From positions 8,990,001 through 9,054,000 of the forward strand of contig OZ038532.1 in NCBI GenBank assembly GCA_964036665.1: a stretch of DNA of 64,000 nt. Reading direction: 5' to 3'. Position 1 is the first letter of the stretch. Every line of letters starts with the position of its first letter. Of this stretch, positions 8,441-19,351 are shown one piece after another. Both the position numbers and the translations under genes were made by a program. The notes beneath the pieces were generated by a model. That model did not search any database, was not told where the DNA came from, and saw only the letters and a program-made list of their open reading frames with translations. This stretch comes from Gordius sp. MW1. Its lineage: Eukaryota > Nematomorpha > Gordioida > Gordea > Gordiidae.

Positions 8441-11400
8441 CCTTCTTCTTCTTCTTTATCGTGTTGAAAATCCCAGAGACGTGGGGTAAGTTTTCAGCAG
8501 CCTCTTCCATCTGAGTCGCGTAAATGCCATGCCAATTTCCATCTGTTTGACGTCCATATCCTTTTCGACCAGTCGTTTCCAGGTGGCACGTGGTCTGCCC
8601 CTTCCTCTTCTTCCAGGCACGTCCATCTCCAGCGTTCGCCGTGTGTCTCTTCGTAATACATGGCCGTACCACCGAAGTCGATTTTCTCTTAAGAAGTCCT
8701 TCGTCGCTTGTATACCCATCTCTGTCATCAAGGATTCGTTCGTCCTGCGATCCAGCTTGGTGTAGCCTAAGCTCCATCGCACCATTCTCATTTCCGTGAC
8801 TTGCAAGAGTTTCTCCTCCGCGGTGGTTACAGCCCATGTTTCGCTCCCGTAAAGGAAGACCGGTCGCACGATGGTTTTGTACGCCTTGCTTTTCAACCAA
8901 ATTAGTATCTTTTTGTCACACATGACACCGGAGATACTGCGCCACTTGAGCCATGCTTTCTTGATCCGAGAATGGACTTCGGGGGTACATCCTCCCTCTT
9001 GATGTAATAGCGAGCCAAGATATGTGAACTTATCAACCTCCGTGTACATTGGACCGTCATTTTTGTGCATGGGCGGTCTACCGCCCATCGTTTGCATGTA
9101 AACCGTTTTCTTCTCGCTGACCTTTCGAATTCCGAAAAACGTTCTGACCATTTTTTCGCCTGATGAAAAACCCCTTCTCTTGTTTCATCGCATAGGACAA
9201 TATCATCGGCATATAGCATAGTCCAAGGGGCTGGCTTGTGCAAGTCCTTTGTTATTGTATCCATAATTAGATTAAACAAGAATGGGCTTAACGCTGACCC
9301 TTGATGTAGTCCAATCATTATTCGGAAGGGCTTCGTTTCTCTTACGGTAGTCCTAACAGATGCAACCGCGCCATTATACATTTCCTTGATAAGTCGAACA
9401 TCCTTCGGGTTTATTTCTGGCTCTAAGGGACCACCATATTAAGTCTCTCGGAACCGTACCGTAGGCCTTTTCTAAATCGATGAAGACCATGTGTAAGTTC
9501 TTTCTTATGTCGCCATATTTTTCCATCGTCTGCTTCAACGCAAAGATTGGATCCATCGTTGATTTACCTTCCACGAATCCAAACTGATTAGGCGAGAGAC
9601 ATACTTTGTCATTGAGCCTTTTCACTAGCACCCTTTCTAGTAGTTTTTGTGAGTGGCAGGTCAACTTGATACCTCTAAAGTTGCCACATTCTGCGCGTCT
9701 CCTTTGCCTTTGTATATGGGTATGATCGTACTTTCCCTCCATTGGTCAGGGATACGACTCTCATACAGCATAGCGTTATAGGCCTGTCATTGTGTCGATT
9801 CCTTCGCCTTTGCACCCAAGCCAAGCTTCGATCGGTAGATCATCGGGACCTAGCGCTTTCCCTGTCCGCATCTTCGTTAGTTGCGCTCCTACTTCATAAG
9901 CCTGCAATGGTAAAACCAAGTTCGAGTTCGGTTCCACCCTCTCTAGCGGTCTTCTATCATTCGTTTTGTTCATCATATTTTGGAAATAATCTTTTTTGAT
10001 GACTTCCTTCGGTTTGCACAACGTTCGTCCCTCTTCACTTTTAATGACTTTCAGTGTCCCGACATCTCGACTTTTTTTCTCCCTAATCTTTGCGAGTTTA
10101 TACATGACTATGTCGCCGCCCTTGGTATCGAGCTTGTTTGCCATCTCGGTGTAAGCTTCGTTCTTCGCTATCGCAACCGATATCTTAGCTTTGCGTTTCG
10201 CTTCACGATATGCCACGTAGTCTTCTCCTTTCTTCGTTTTGTACCATCGTAGGTACAACGCCTTCTTTTCTTCTATAGCCTCTTTGACCGAGTCATTCCA
10301 CCACCATAGTTCACGCTTGTAAGCTCTGCCGCCTTTAGTTCGTCCCAAGATTTGAAAGGCCGTTTCCTTTAGAACATTTGCAACGGTGTCCCACCTTTTG
10401 GTAATGTCGCCCCCAAGCCTGCAACCTTCAAGAGCGGAGTTGCTCGAGCGTGAAACATTTCATTTGCACAATCATCCTTAAGCTTTTCGTACTTTGTCCT
10501 TGGTGTGTAGACTTTTCTCCTTTCGGGAAAAATCTTTCTTGCTATATCGAAGACAACTGGCCGATGTTGTTTGGCGATTTCTTCCCCCGGTATAACCTTG
10601 CAATCTTTAACTTGCCACAATTTTTGCGCTTCACTAGGATGTAGTCGACCTGTGTAAGGTGATCCCCACTGCTGTACGTCGCTAAATGTTCGGTAAGCTT
10701 CTAAAAGAAGGTATTCACAATGGACATATCGTAAGCTTGCGCCATCTGTAGTAATTCTCTCCCTCTTTATTCTTCACCCCATAGCCATGCCCGCCGTGAT
10801 TTCGTTCGTACACGCCCCTTTCTTTCCCAACGTGCCCATTAAAATCTGCTCCGATGATGAGATTCTCGTCAGGCTTCACGTAGCGTATTTCTTTTTCGAG
10901 CTTCTCATAGAATTCGTCCTTCTAATTTTCGGAACATCCAACCTGGGGCGAATACGCACAAATAACATTGACAAGGCCGCCTTGATCCGCCAACTTTATG
11001 CACATCAATCTATCCGAGCATCGTTTGACTTCGACTACCTTGTCCTTAAAGAAATCGCTAAGTATTATACTGACCCCGTTCTTCCGTGATGGGGAACCCG
11101 AGTAGTATAGCTTGTAACCATCTCCTAGCTCCCTGGCTTTTGTTCCATGCTACCGCGTTTCTTGTAGACACGCTATGTGTATCCTTCGCCTTTTTAGCAT
11201 CTGCGCAACCTCGATGCTCTTCCCCGTCAGCGTGCCCACATTCCAGCAGGCCACTCTTGTCCGTTCGACAACTAGATTCCTTAACCGCCTTCGTTGTGAG
11301 TGAGGCGGTAACCCTTGTATACTTTTCACATTGCACGGGCGGATGATGCAATGCGCGTCGTTTGGGGAGGACGCCCTAGAATTCTGGTATAAGTTCGTAT

Positions 11401-11506
11401 TTGAAGCTGCCATGTTGTTTGGAGTTGCTTTTTTACAGTCGGCTTCCGACCGGACGCCAACCCTCCACTTTTTTCACACGGACTTGGGACAGTCGTTGGT
11501 AGTGTA
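8441..11506 (-). mobile_element. RTE-type LINE of a second lineage, full length but decayed
   Basis: About 3.07 kb on the minus strand, bounded by a 14-16 bp exact target duplication. The 3' end (low coordinates) is an AAAGAAGAAGAAGAAGG tail like that of the LINE at 2911-6495, while the protein is only distantly similar to it. The 5' end lies at 11506. Both ends are present, so it inserted whole and decayed afterwards. It is about 1.5 kb from the satellite-borne LINE. Confidence 0.88.
8456..11413 (-). pseudogene. Broken endonuclease-reverse transcriptase of the second RTE LINE
   Basis: Remnants in order from the N terminus: endonuclease start with ACWNVGTLTGK and CLQETR (about 11150-11413); endonuclease end with KVIPGEEIAKQHRPVV (10369-10620); linker with ELWWWND and KLAKIREKKSRD, then GKALGPDDLPIE (9776-10348); RT finger and palm with FVEGKST and MVFIDLEKAYGTVPRD (9374-9742); GLHQGSALSPFLF and catalytic YADD (8902-9381); C-terminal part with YLGSLLHQEGG, GSETWAV and NRLRWYGHVLRR (8456-9151). 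The pieces lie in different frames, and much of the endonuclease core (10650-11150) has no open frame. There is no PHD-like finger, unlike the first LINE. Motif style resembles RTE elements known from both plants and animals. It cannot code for a working protein. Confidence 0.88.
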
Positions 11507-11618
11507 TGATGCATTCTGAACCGCGAAACGGAAATACTAAAAAAAATAAAACTTCACTCTTTTTAATGCGCAAAATAGGTTAAAAAAAGATGGTGAATGT
11601 CAGATAGACAATCAGGAT

Positions 11619-11793
11619 TAGAGACCTGGCCTGCTCGTAATAAAAAAATTTAAAAGCGCGTGGCCGTCAAAATATCAAATCCGAGCCCGGTAGGTCATAC
11701 TAAGGCTTGTCCAGGCCACACCCGTTGTTTATTATAAAGCAGAAGCTCGTCCAAGCCTAGCCCGCGGGCCAGACCGAGTCGTGCAGGTCTCTG
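11619..11793. mobile_element. 175-bp hAT-like MITE with 8-bp target duplication
   Basis: The termini are TAGAGACCTGGCC and, inverted, CAGAGACCTGCAC. The flanks are an exact 8-bp duplication ATCAGGAT (11611-11618 and 11794-11801). Eight-base duplications and (C/T)AGAG-type ends are typical of hAT elements. The inside is GC-rich, related in style to the larger element at 19397-20074, and has no ORF. Confidence 0.8.
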
Positions 11794-11859
11794 ATCAGGA
11801 TATATTGCAAACTTCACAGTTTTAATGATAGGTTATTTAAATTAACTAATGTTTAAAGC

Positions 11860-12160
11860 TTTCACCAAATATTCTCTAGTGCCTGGCAGTGGAATCTTCA
11901 TTGTACCATACCTTTGTTTGGAGGTTGCATTTAGATTATATTTAGAATAATTATTTCATACATTAACTTATATAATGCTACAATGATCACCATTTAAAAT
12001 GTGGATGGCAACATAAAAGTTAATTTAACTCTAGACATGTTTATTCCCAAGCTAGTTGTTTTAACTTGAGAAAATTTACGTTTTATTTATTTTAAAAATT
12101 ATTTATAAGGAATAATCAATAACAGTAAAAAGTTAATTATTTTATGCTTATAAAAAGCGC
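11860..12160. repeat. Dispersed AT-rich repeat, family B, copy 1
   Basis: Matches 44600-44860 over an ordered series of words: AATGCTACAATGATCACC, TTTAAAATGTGGATG, ACATAAAAGTTAA, GTTTATTCCC and TGTTTTAACT. No coding frame. The class is unknown. Confidence 0.55.
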
Positions 12161-12450
12161 TAAGTATTTTTTGGGAAGTCATTTTAATATGCTGAGTTCT
12201 ATTGATTAAATGTTTTTTTTGTTTTTATAGAAATAAAATATAAAAATTGATTTGTAATAGAGTAGAAAGAGTTTATTCTTGTTTTTATGCTTATCAATAA
12301 ATGGGAGATTTTTATGAAAATTTAGATTGATACAATTAGTTTATTAATTTATTCGTAAATAGATACTCCGCATTTTCTTATAAGGACTATCTATAAAATA
12401 TCGTTTATTTTTGGCCTTTATATATATATAAGAGAACAAATTATTGTGCT

Positions 12451-12640
12451 CAGTAATGAATTCATTTTTTGCTCAGTAGAATATTCAAATGCTCTGTAGA
12501 ATAAACAAATGCTTAGTAGAATAATTAAATGCTCAGTAGAATAATTAAATTCTCAGTAAATAATTTAGTGTTCAGTAATTTAATTATTTGTTCAGTATAA
12601 TATTCATTTGCTCAGTTTTTTTTTAAATCTTGCTCAGTAA
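12451..12640 (-). repeat. 20-bp periodic array, inverted orientation
   Basis: About nine units of GCTCAGTAGAATAATTAAAT at a 20-bp period, the reverse complement of the array type at 137-296. It lies just upstream of the MULE coding region, while a matching array in opposite orientation follows at 18875-19100. The pair may be subterminal repeats of the MULE. Confidence 0.75.
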
Positions 12641-13075
12641 TTTTTTTATTTATGCAAAGTAACTAAGAATTAGCTTTTTAAAAAAATCCTAGAGCGAGAT
12701 TCGAACCCAAGATATCTAAGAAAGAGTCTTGCGTGTTTCCCATGGAGTCAAAGTGCTCGCTTGAAAAATGGTTTATTTTTGTTTATATGTTAATTAAAAT
12801 AAATTTTATTTAATAAACTACTTCATATTTGGCGCTCATTTTAAATTCAACTTGATGAACTCGGAAGCCACATTCTCTGTTTATCAAACTCAGGAACCTT
12901 ATGAATCTGACAGAGAAGAAGTTGTTGTAGATAAAAAACAGAATTGCCACGTAAACGCACCAATAAAGAAGATTGCCACCTATGAAAATGCAGAAGAAGC
13001 TAAAACTTTTGTGGATAAAGCCTGGGGCTATTGGTACATAAATAACACTGAGGAAGGTATGAAAGTTTATTACAG

Positions 13076-13110
13076 GTAAAATATTTTTACCTTATATAAG
13101 AATTTTTAAG
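13076..13110 (+). other. Predicted 35-nt intron in the MULE gene
   Basis: Donor AG|GTAAAAT and acceptor TTTTTAAG|G. Splicing restores frame and joins the two halves of the zinc finger, which supports it as a real intron of the ancestral gene. Confidence 0.65.
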
Positions 13111-13917
13111 GTGTAGCAAAGCCAAATACAGAGGTCTGCAATGTGCCGCAAGATTGTACATTTTGTATGAATCTATATCTGATAAGGCGATAGTTTATGC
13201 TTCAACATCATTACATACTCATCAAGAAGATACTAAGAATATTAAACTAAATACTGAATTAAAAGAAGAGATCAAAAAGTTATTTGATTTGGGCCTCAAG
13301 CCTAAATCAACAATTTATAATCTTAACAAAATGGATTACAAAATTTCAATGTCCCAACTTAGAAATACATTAACAGCTTTAAGAAAGGAAAAATACGGTT
13401 TATCAATAGTTAGTTTAGGAGAGTTAGAACAATGGCTAATTGATCATTCCTTAATACCCTCAGATGAAGATGAACCCTATGTAGTTTCTTATATGGTGTC
13501 CTATGAAGAAAGTATTTACTTTTAAATTTTTTATGTCAACAAAGAGGTATTTTATCATTTTTCATCTGTTAGTTTTAGGCTTTTGAGAAATAGTGAACTT
13601 TCAGATATATTGCATGCTGATGCCACCTATAAAATCACTTGGCAAGGCTTCCCACTTTTAATAATTGGTACCACTGATTATGACAGACATTTCATTTTTT
13701 GGGAATGTCTCTCTGTACAAACAATAGGGAAGAAGACTTCATATTTCTTTTTAACAGTTTAATTTTTGGGCTGAAGTCTTTAGATAATACAACTCCTAAA
13801 TGTGATGTTTTAGTTACTGATGGGGCAAGTGCCATCCATAATGCATTTTAAATTGTTTTTGGGAAGGACACAATAGTTATATGTTGGGCTCATGTCCGCA
13901 AAAATATTGACAAGAGG

Positions 13918-13952
13918 GTAATTATATACTTTAATACTAATTATTGATATAG
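13918..13952 (+). other. Predicted second 35-nt intron in the MULE gene
   Basis: Donor AGG|GTAATT, internal TACTAAT branch-like word and acceptor GATATAG|GTT. Removal joins KNIDKR to VILADKLYRKEILNDID in frame, as expected for the family. It has exactly the same length as the intron at 13076. Confidence 0.6.
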
Positions 13953-14396
13953 GTTATACTGGCAGACAAATTGTACCGGAAGGAAATTTTAAATGATATT
14001 GATACAATGCAATTGTCCATCTTTTTATAAAAAATATATGTGCAAACATGTCGTTGGGTTGGCAATTAAACTTAAATATTGCCAACCACCTAAAGAAGCC
14101 AAAAGTGTGCCTATAGTGCAAAAAAAAGCGAAGCAGACCCTTAAAGGCTAAATCAGCCTTTATTGTTCAGTAATGGTAAGTTTAGATTATTTAACATTGA
14201 TTATATAACAAATTTTAGGTTTTTGAAATGAAAGTTGTCTCCAGCAAAATTTGTTTATTTTTCATTTTAAATTGTTAATTATTATTAATAAACTGTATTT
14301 GTAAATATTTGTGATTATATTCAAATAAAAATTTTATATTTTCCCTTTGATTGATAAATATCAACAAAATTTGCAAAAAAATACACTATAAACATG

Positions 14397-14689
14397 TGTA
14401 GAGGCTCTTTCGCACACTACTTTCCCTTGACCCCGTCTAAGCGAATTCTATCACGTGATTTTTATTTTAATAGCCCCTCGCTTGTACTTAACCATCACGT
14501 GATTTTTATTTTAATAGCCCCTCGCTTGTACTTAACCATCAGGTGATTTTTTTTATTTTAACCTCGCTTGTATTCAATCATCGCCGGATTATTCAAATTA
14601 TAATGGGCTCGCGCAGCTAGATAAGCACAACTTTTAAAACTAACATTTATTATTCGTTTTTTCGCTTAAAAATGAAATAAACCACTTCA
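14397..14689 (+). repeat. 5' LTR, Gypsy copy 1
   Basis: 293 bp, TGTAGAGG...CACTTCA. It contains two to three tandem ~45-bp units with CACGTGATTTTTATTTTA and CCCTCGCTTGTACTTAACC. Relative to the LTRs of copy 2 it lacks about 48 bp just after GTAGAGGCT. Confidence 0.95.
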
Positions 14690-14691
14690 TT

Positions 14692-14705
14692 TGGTGACCC
14701 CAACG
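14692..14705 (+). other. Primer binding site, tRNA-Trp type
   Basis: TGGTGACCCCAACG starts two bases after the 5' LTR. It is complementary to the 3' end of a typical animal tRNA-Trp at all but one position. The deletion that removed the Gag start ends inside this stretch, so its last bases may derive from Gag sequence. Confidence 0.8.
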
Positions 14706-15125
14706 AATTCCATGGATGAACGAGTTCTTAAAGAACTTTGGTTAGAAAAACTTCCAAAAAATATGACCGGCATTTTGGCAATTGTTTCTGACGAGCAGTC
14801 CCTCTCCAAATTGGCCGAAACTGCGGACAAAATTGTAGAGACCTACCACAACTCCACATGTCCAATTGTAAATGTAGTCACGGAAGATGAATCGACTCGG
14901 CTTAGGGAGATGATTGCAAAACTCACACAGGAGGTACAAAATTTAAAAATCTCAATCAATAGGCCACGTGATCGTTCCAACTCGAGACGCCGCAATCCCT
15001 CTACCGTTCGCCACCCTAGCGCGCATATTCAACCAAATATACTTTGTTGGTACCATTACCGCTTTAAAGACAAGGCGCTCAAATGCGTGCAACCTTGCGC
15101 ATTTAACCCCTCCTCGACAAACTAG
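14706..15125 (+). pseudogene. Gag remnant of Gypsy copy 1
   Basis: The C-terminal part of Gag, the RNA-binding coat protein. It begins abruptly at [17 protein letters not shown] right after the primer site. In copy 2 the same residues lie about 95 codons into a Gag-Pol frame, so the capsid N-terminal half is deleted here. The CHCC zinc knuckle [18 protein letters not shown] is intact. A 1-nt deletion near 15110 produces a stop before the protease. Confidence 0.88.
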
Positions 15126-15139
15126 TAGACCACCCAGGG

Positions 15140-18100
15140 ATGGCGACGCCTGGACTTGGTCTAAAACTTAGTCGCCTATTTTACATATTCGACAAATCCA
15201 CGGGTCAGCGATTTCTCATTGACACAGGCGCAGAAATTTCCGTTATTCCGCCTTCTCGAGACCATTCCTTGACCCCTTCATATGTGCAACTTCAGGCCGC
15301 CAATTCTACCCCTATCAAAACATATGGCCAAAAGCTTTTCACTTTGGACCTCGGCCTACGCAAAGAATTTAGATGGATTTTTACAATAGCAGACGTTAAA
15401 CAGCCAATCATCGGAGCCGATTTTCTTAATCACTACCATCTAGTAGTTGATATAAAAAAGAAGCAGCTTTTCGACACTCAAACGACATTAACATCTGCAG
15501 GCAAGGCTACATTCGCTACGTCAATCAACATACAAGTTGGGATAATTGGCACCTCCCCCATCAAATCACTACTTCAGAAGTATGCCTCCATAGTGTCCCC
15601 TTCTGATTATAAGACTCAAGTAACTCATAGCACTCAACACCATATCCACACCAACGGCCCCCCGGTTCGCTCAAAACCAAGGAGACTCTTCCCGGACAAG
15701 CTTAAGATTGCCCGAGACGAATTTACTCACATGCTCGAACTTGGTATAATCCGTCCCTCTAACAGTGACTGGTCCTCACCCCTGCACATGGTACCCAAGA
15801 AGGCCGCGGGAGATTGGAGACCTTGTGGCGACTATCGCATGCTCAACAGTCGTACAATTCCCGACTGTTATCCCCTTCCCCACCTCCATGATTTTGCGCT
15901 GACCCTTTGCAATAAAACGGTATTCTCAAAGATCGACTTAGTCAGGGCATACCACCAAATTCCAATGGCCCCCGAGGATATTTCTAAAACCGCCATCACA
16001 ACCCCGTTCGGTCTTTTTGAATTTCTTCGCATGCCATTTGGCCTTCGCAACGCTGCCCAGACGTTTCAACGCTTTATGGACCAAGTTTTTAGAGAACTTG
16101 ATTTTGTTTTTGTTTACCTTGACGACGTACTCATTGCGAGTTCTTCCATTAATGAACACCACAATCATATTAGACTGGTTTTTGAAAGACGCAAGTCTTT
16201 CGGTATTAAAATCAGTCAGGATAAATGCGTATGGTGTCAAAACGAAATTAATTTTTTGGGACACAAAATCACCCCTCAAGGTTTGTCACCCCTTCAGGAC
16301 AAGGTGGAAGCAATCCTCAATTTCCCACAGCCTACTTCGATGACTCAGTTGAGACGCTTCTTAGGGATGATTAATTTTTATAGACGGTTTATTCCGATGT
16401 GTGCCGATTTACTCAAACCTCTCACCGATTTGCTCGACGGTTCAAAGAAGACAATTTCCTGCACCCCGGAAGTTTCGACTGCTTTTAACAACGCCAAACT
16501 CGCTTTAAGCAATGTCGTGCCTCTCTCCCATCTTCAAAAAGACGCTCAACTCTCAATCACCACCGACGCCTCCAACTCAGCTGTAGGAGCCGTATTACAT
16601 CAAACATCTAACGGTAATACGCTGCCTTTGGCCTTTTTTTCCCAAAAGCTAACAAAAACTCAACAACGATACAGTGCATTCGGTCGCGAATTATTAGCAA
16701 TATATTTAACAATCCGCCATTACCGCCATTTTTTAGAAGGTCATGAATTCACTATTTATACAGACCACAAGCCACTAACTTATGCTTTCAGTACACCTAT
16801 CGACAAATACTCCCCGCGGGAGATTAGACAGTTAGACTATATTTCGCAATATACTACCGATCTCCAATATATAGCTGGCAAATCAAATGTAGTCGCTGAC
16901 ACCCTCTCAAGGTCTGAAATTGATTCCGTTGATTTTAAAGACAGGCCCCTAGTAGAAAGGTTAGCTTTGGCTCAGATGGAAGAAAAGTCGGCATTTCAGG
17001 ACCTAAAGTCCCTAAAATTAACGCAACTTCCTATACCTGGCTCTGATTTGACCGTGCAATGCGACATGTCCACAACCTCACCTCGACCACTCGTTCCAAC
17101 TTCACTCAGACGCGTAATTTTTGATAACTTCCACAACTTATCACACCCTGGTACGCGTGCAACACTTAAGCTGATTTCACGTCGATATGTTTGGCCCTCC
17201 ATCAATAAGAATGTAAGGAAATGGGCCAAATCATGCGTTGCTTGCCAAAAATCGAAGATTCATCGTCACATAAAAGCCCCTTTAGGCACATTTGCTGAAC
17301 CTGACGCTCGATTTAGCCACATCCACGTCGATCTCGTTGGTCCACTACCACCGTCGAATGGATATACCCACTTACTTACCATTATTGACCGTTTCACACG
17401 ATGGCCTGTGGCCATGCCGATCCGTGACACCTCAGCCCAAACGGTTGCAAAAGCTCTGATCAAGTATTGGATAGCTGACCTCGGAGTACCATCAAGCCTC
17501 ACAACAGATAGAGGTCCCCAGTTTGAGTCCCAATTATTTCGGAATCTCACGCAACTCCTTGGTGTAAATCACATCACAACCACTGCCTATCATCCACAAG
17601 CCAACGGCATGATTGAGAGATTTCATCGACAGTTGAAAAGTTCCTTGATGGCACAAGGTGACACAAACAAATGGGATGAGCTCTTACCATTAATTTTGCT
17701 TGGCATTCGAACCGAACCACAATCAAGGAAGACTTAGGTTGCACTCCAGCCGAATTAGTTTATGGCACTACACTTAGACTTCCCGGCGAATTTTTTACGA
17801 ACTCAAGAACACCTCATAACGCCTCCGAATTCATTAAATGCCTAAAACACCATTTTTACCATTTACCTTTTAAAAAAGTCAGGACACAATTGACAAATGC
17901 GAGTACAACTTCACTTCTTAAGGACTGTAAATACGTTTTTATCCGTAATGATTTCGTTCGAAAAAGTTTGGTGCCACCATATGACGGCCCGTTCAGAGTA
18001 AAGTCCAAACATGCTAAATATTTTATTATTGAAAAAAACGGAAAAGCTGACTCAGTTTCGATCGAGCGATTGAAACCTGCATATTTAGATACTTCAACTG

Positions 18101-18264
18101 AGCCGCTTACGGCTACTGAAAATGTAAATCCACCCAAAGTTTGTCCCTCCGACGACATCGCCGGACCAGCTAACTCCGACCCAGACCTAACAAAATCAAA
18201 AGAAAACCAATACATCACATCGAGAGGAAGGCACGTGCATTGGCGCTATAAACTACTACACTAG
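15140..18264 (+). pseudogene. Pol of Gypsy copy 1 (PR-RT-RNase H-IN), one frameshift
   Basis: An open frame from 15140 to 17737 encodes a protease (DTGA at residues 28-31), reverse transcriptase (YLDD in [11 protein letters not shown]), RNase H ([28 protein letters not shown]) and integrase (HHCC zinc domain ending [28 protein letters not shown] and [11 protein letters not shown] give the D, D, E residues). A 5-bp tandem duplication near 17713 shifts the frame. The rest continues in another phase to 18264 with the conserved PPYDGPFRV and SIERLKPAYL of the integrase C terminus. No env-like frame follows. The catalytic motifs are complete, but the protein would be truncated before the integrase tail. 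Confidence 0.93.
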
Positions 18265-18280
18265 CCACAACTCTCCGAGT

Positions 18281-18297
18281 GGAGCCCCGAGGATAGT
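18281..18297 (+). other. Polypurine-rich tract, Gypsy copy 1
   Basis: GGAGCCCCGAGGATAGT immediately precedes the 3' LTR, where plus-strand priming normally starts. It is purine-rich but interrupted by CCCC. Copy 2 conserves it. Confidence 0.5.
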
Positions 18298-18590
18298 TGT
18301 AGAGGCTCTTTCGCACTCTACTTTCCCTTGACCCCGTCTAGGCGAATTCTATCACGTGATTTTTATTTTAATAGCCCCTCGCTTGTACTTAACCATCACG
18401 TGATTTTTATTTTAATAGCCCCTCGCTTGTACTTAACCATCAGGTGATTTTTTTTATTTTAACCTCGCTTGTATTCAATCATCGCCGGATTATTCAAATT
18501 ATAATGCGCTCGCGCAGCTAGATAAGCACAACTTTTAAAACTAACATTTATTATTCGTTTTTTCGCTTAATAATGAAATAAACCACTTCA
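18298..18590 (+). repeat. 3' LTR, Gypsy copy 1
   Basis: 293 bp, nearly identical to 14397-14689 (for example CGCACTCTAC against CGCACACTAC). Followed by the duplicated target bases CATG. Confidence 0.95.
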
Positions 18591-18874
18591 CATGTAAAAC
18601 TTAAGAAGAGAAAGGCAGACCATTTAGAATTGGAATTATAGGTCATTACTTTTTATAGCTTTTTTAACTTGCCATATATTTATTTGAATTGAGAGAAGGG
18701 AGGACTTAAAGGGAAAAAATTCAAGACACTAAGATACCTTATAACCTTTAAAATTTAACAATCAAAATAACCTATTTCAATTTCCACACACTCAATTTAA
18801 CTTTATTTTTACAAAATATTAGTGCTAACTAGATTAAGACTGAGTATTATTTATTAAAATTACTTAGCATTTTT

Positions 18875-19100
18875 TTGAATACTGAGCGTTTTGGATTTAT
18901 AACTGAGCAAAATTAAGATTATTTACTGAGCATTTTGGAATTATAATTGAGCAATATTAAGATTATTTACTGAGCATTTTGGATTGATAACTGAGCAATA
19001 TTATGATTATTTACTGAGCATTTTTGAATTTTTTACTGAGCACATTAATAAAATACTGAGCATATTTTATTGACATTTTTGATTTTTTTACTGAGCATTT
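18875..19100 (+). repeat. TTTACTGAGCATTT array downstream of the MULE
   Basis: About nine units with the core ACTGAGCA(T/A)TTT, less regular than the 20-bp arrays at 137-296 and 12451-12640. Orientation is opposite to the array upstream of the MULE. Removing the Gypsy insertion leaves the two arrays about 2.4 kb apart, enclosing the transposase. Confidence 0.7.
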
Positions 19101-19351
19101 AAATAACATCCTATATATAAGATAGTAAAATTAATTATTGATTTTATCTTTATTAAACAATCATCAATATTAAACATAATCCCACAAAAAATATATACAA
19201 TTGAAAACGATTGTCATCGACGATATACGTCTTATTGATAAAAACATATCGTAAAAAACAGATTTTAAAATTTATTGATAAATATTATTAAAATATGAAA
19301 TCCTTTTGATAAAAAATTCTAAAAAGTTAGAATTTATTTAAAAAAACCAGT

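Larger units (their letters stand above)
12855..14151 (+). pseudogene. MULE (Mutator-like) transposase, decayed, with very short introns
   Basis: A DDE transposase that would cut and move its own element. Exon 1 (12855-13075) and the next exon (from 13111) join in frame across a 35-nt GT-AG intron to complete a C2H2-type N-terminal finger (YYR|CSKAKYRGLQC, then HTHQ). A frameshift stop occurs at 13523-13525, and a 26-nt GT-AG segment (13547-13572) may be another intron. The catalytic region reads LHADATYKITWQGFPLL near 13612 and LVTDGASAIHN near 13810, with the MULE CWAH motif near 13887. A second 35-nt intron is at 13918-13952. A SWIM finger (CNCP, then CKH) starts at 14008. Breaks include a frameshift near 13730, an in-frame TAA after HNAF near 13850, and a deletion at about 14005 that removes the stretch holding the catalytic Glu. 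Confidence 0.85.
14397..18590 (+). mobile_element. Ty3/Gypsy LTR retrotransposon of CsRn1 type, copy 1
   Basis: A 4194-bp element bounded by the 4-bp duplication CATG (14393-14396 and 18591-18594), with two 293-bp LTRs starting TGTA and ending TTCA. The primer site matches tRNA-Trp, and Gag carries a C-x2-H-x9-C-x3-C knuckle, both hallmarks of the CsRn1 group. It inserted into the 3' part of the MULE. Three lesions are visible: a ~370-bp deletion of the Gag start, a 1-nt deletion at the Gag-Pol junction, and a 5-bp duplication in the integrase. By eye the LTRs differ at about four positions, so insertion is fairly recent. Confidence 0.95.

Noticed and set aside
8529..8799. Plus-strand frames across the second LINE
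   Set aside because: Antisense shadows of the reverse transcriptase C-terminal region.
12686..12770. tRNA-like stretch on the minus strand with GGGTTCGAATCTCGC
   Set aside because: The T-loop/B-box word is good, but the T stem pairs poorly, no 7-bp acceptor stem can be formed and no anticodon arm is evident. It is treated as part of a repeat.
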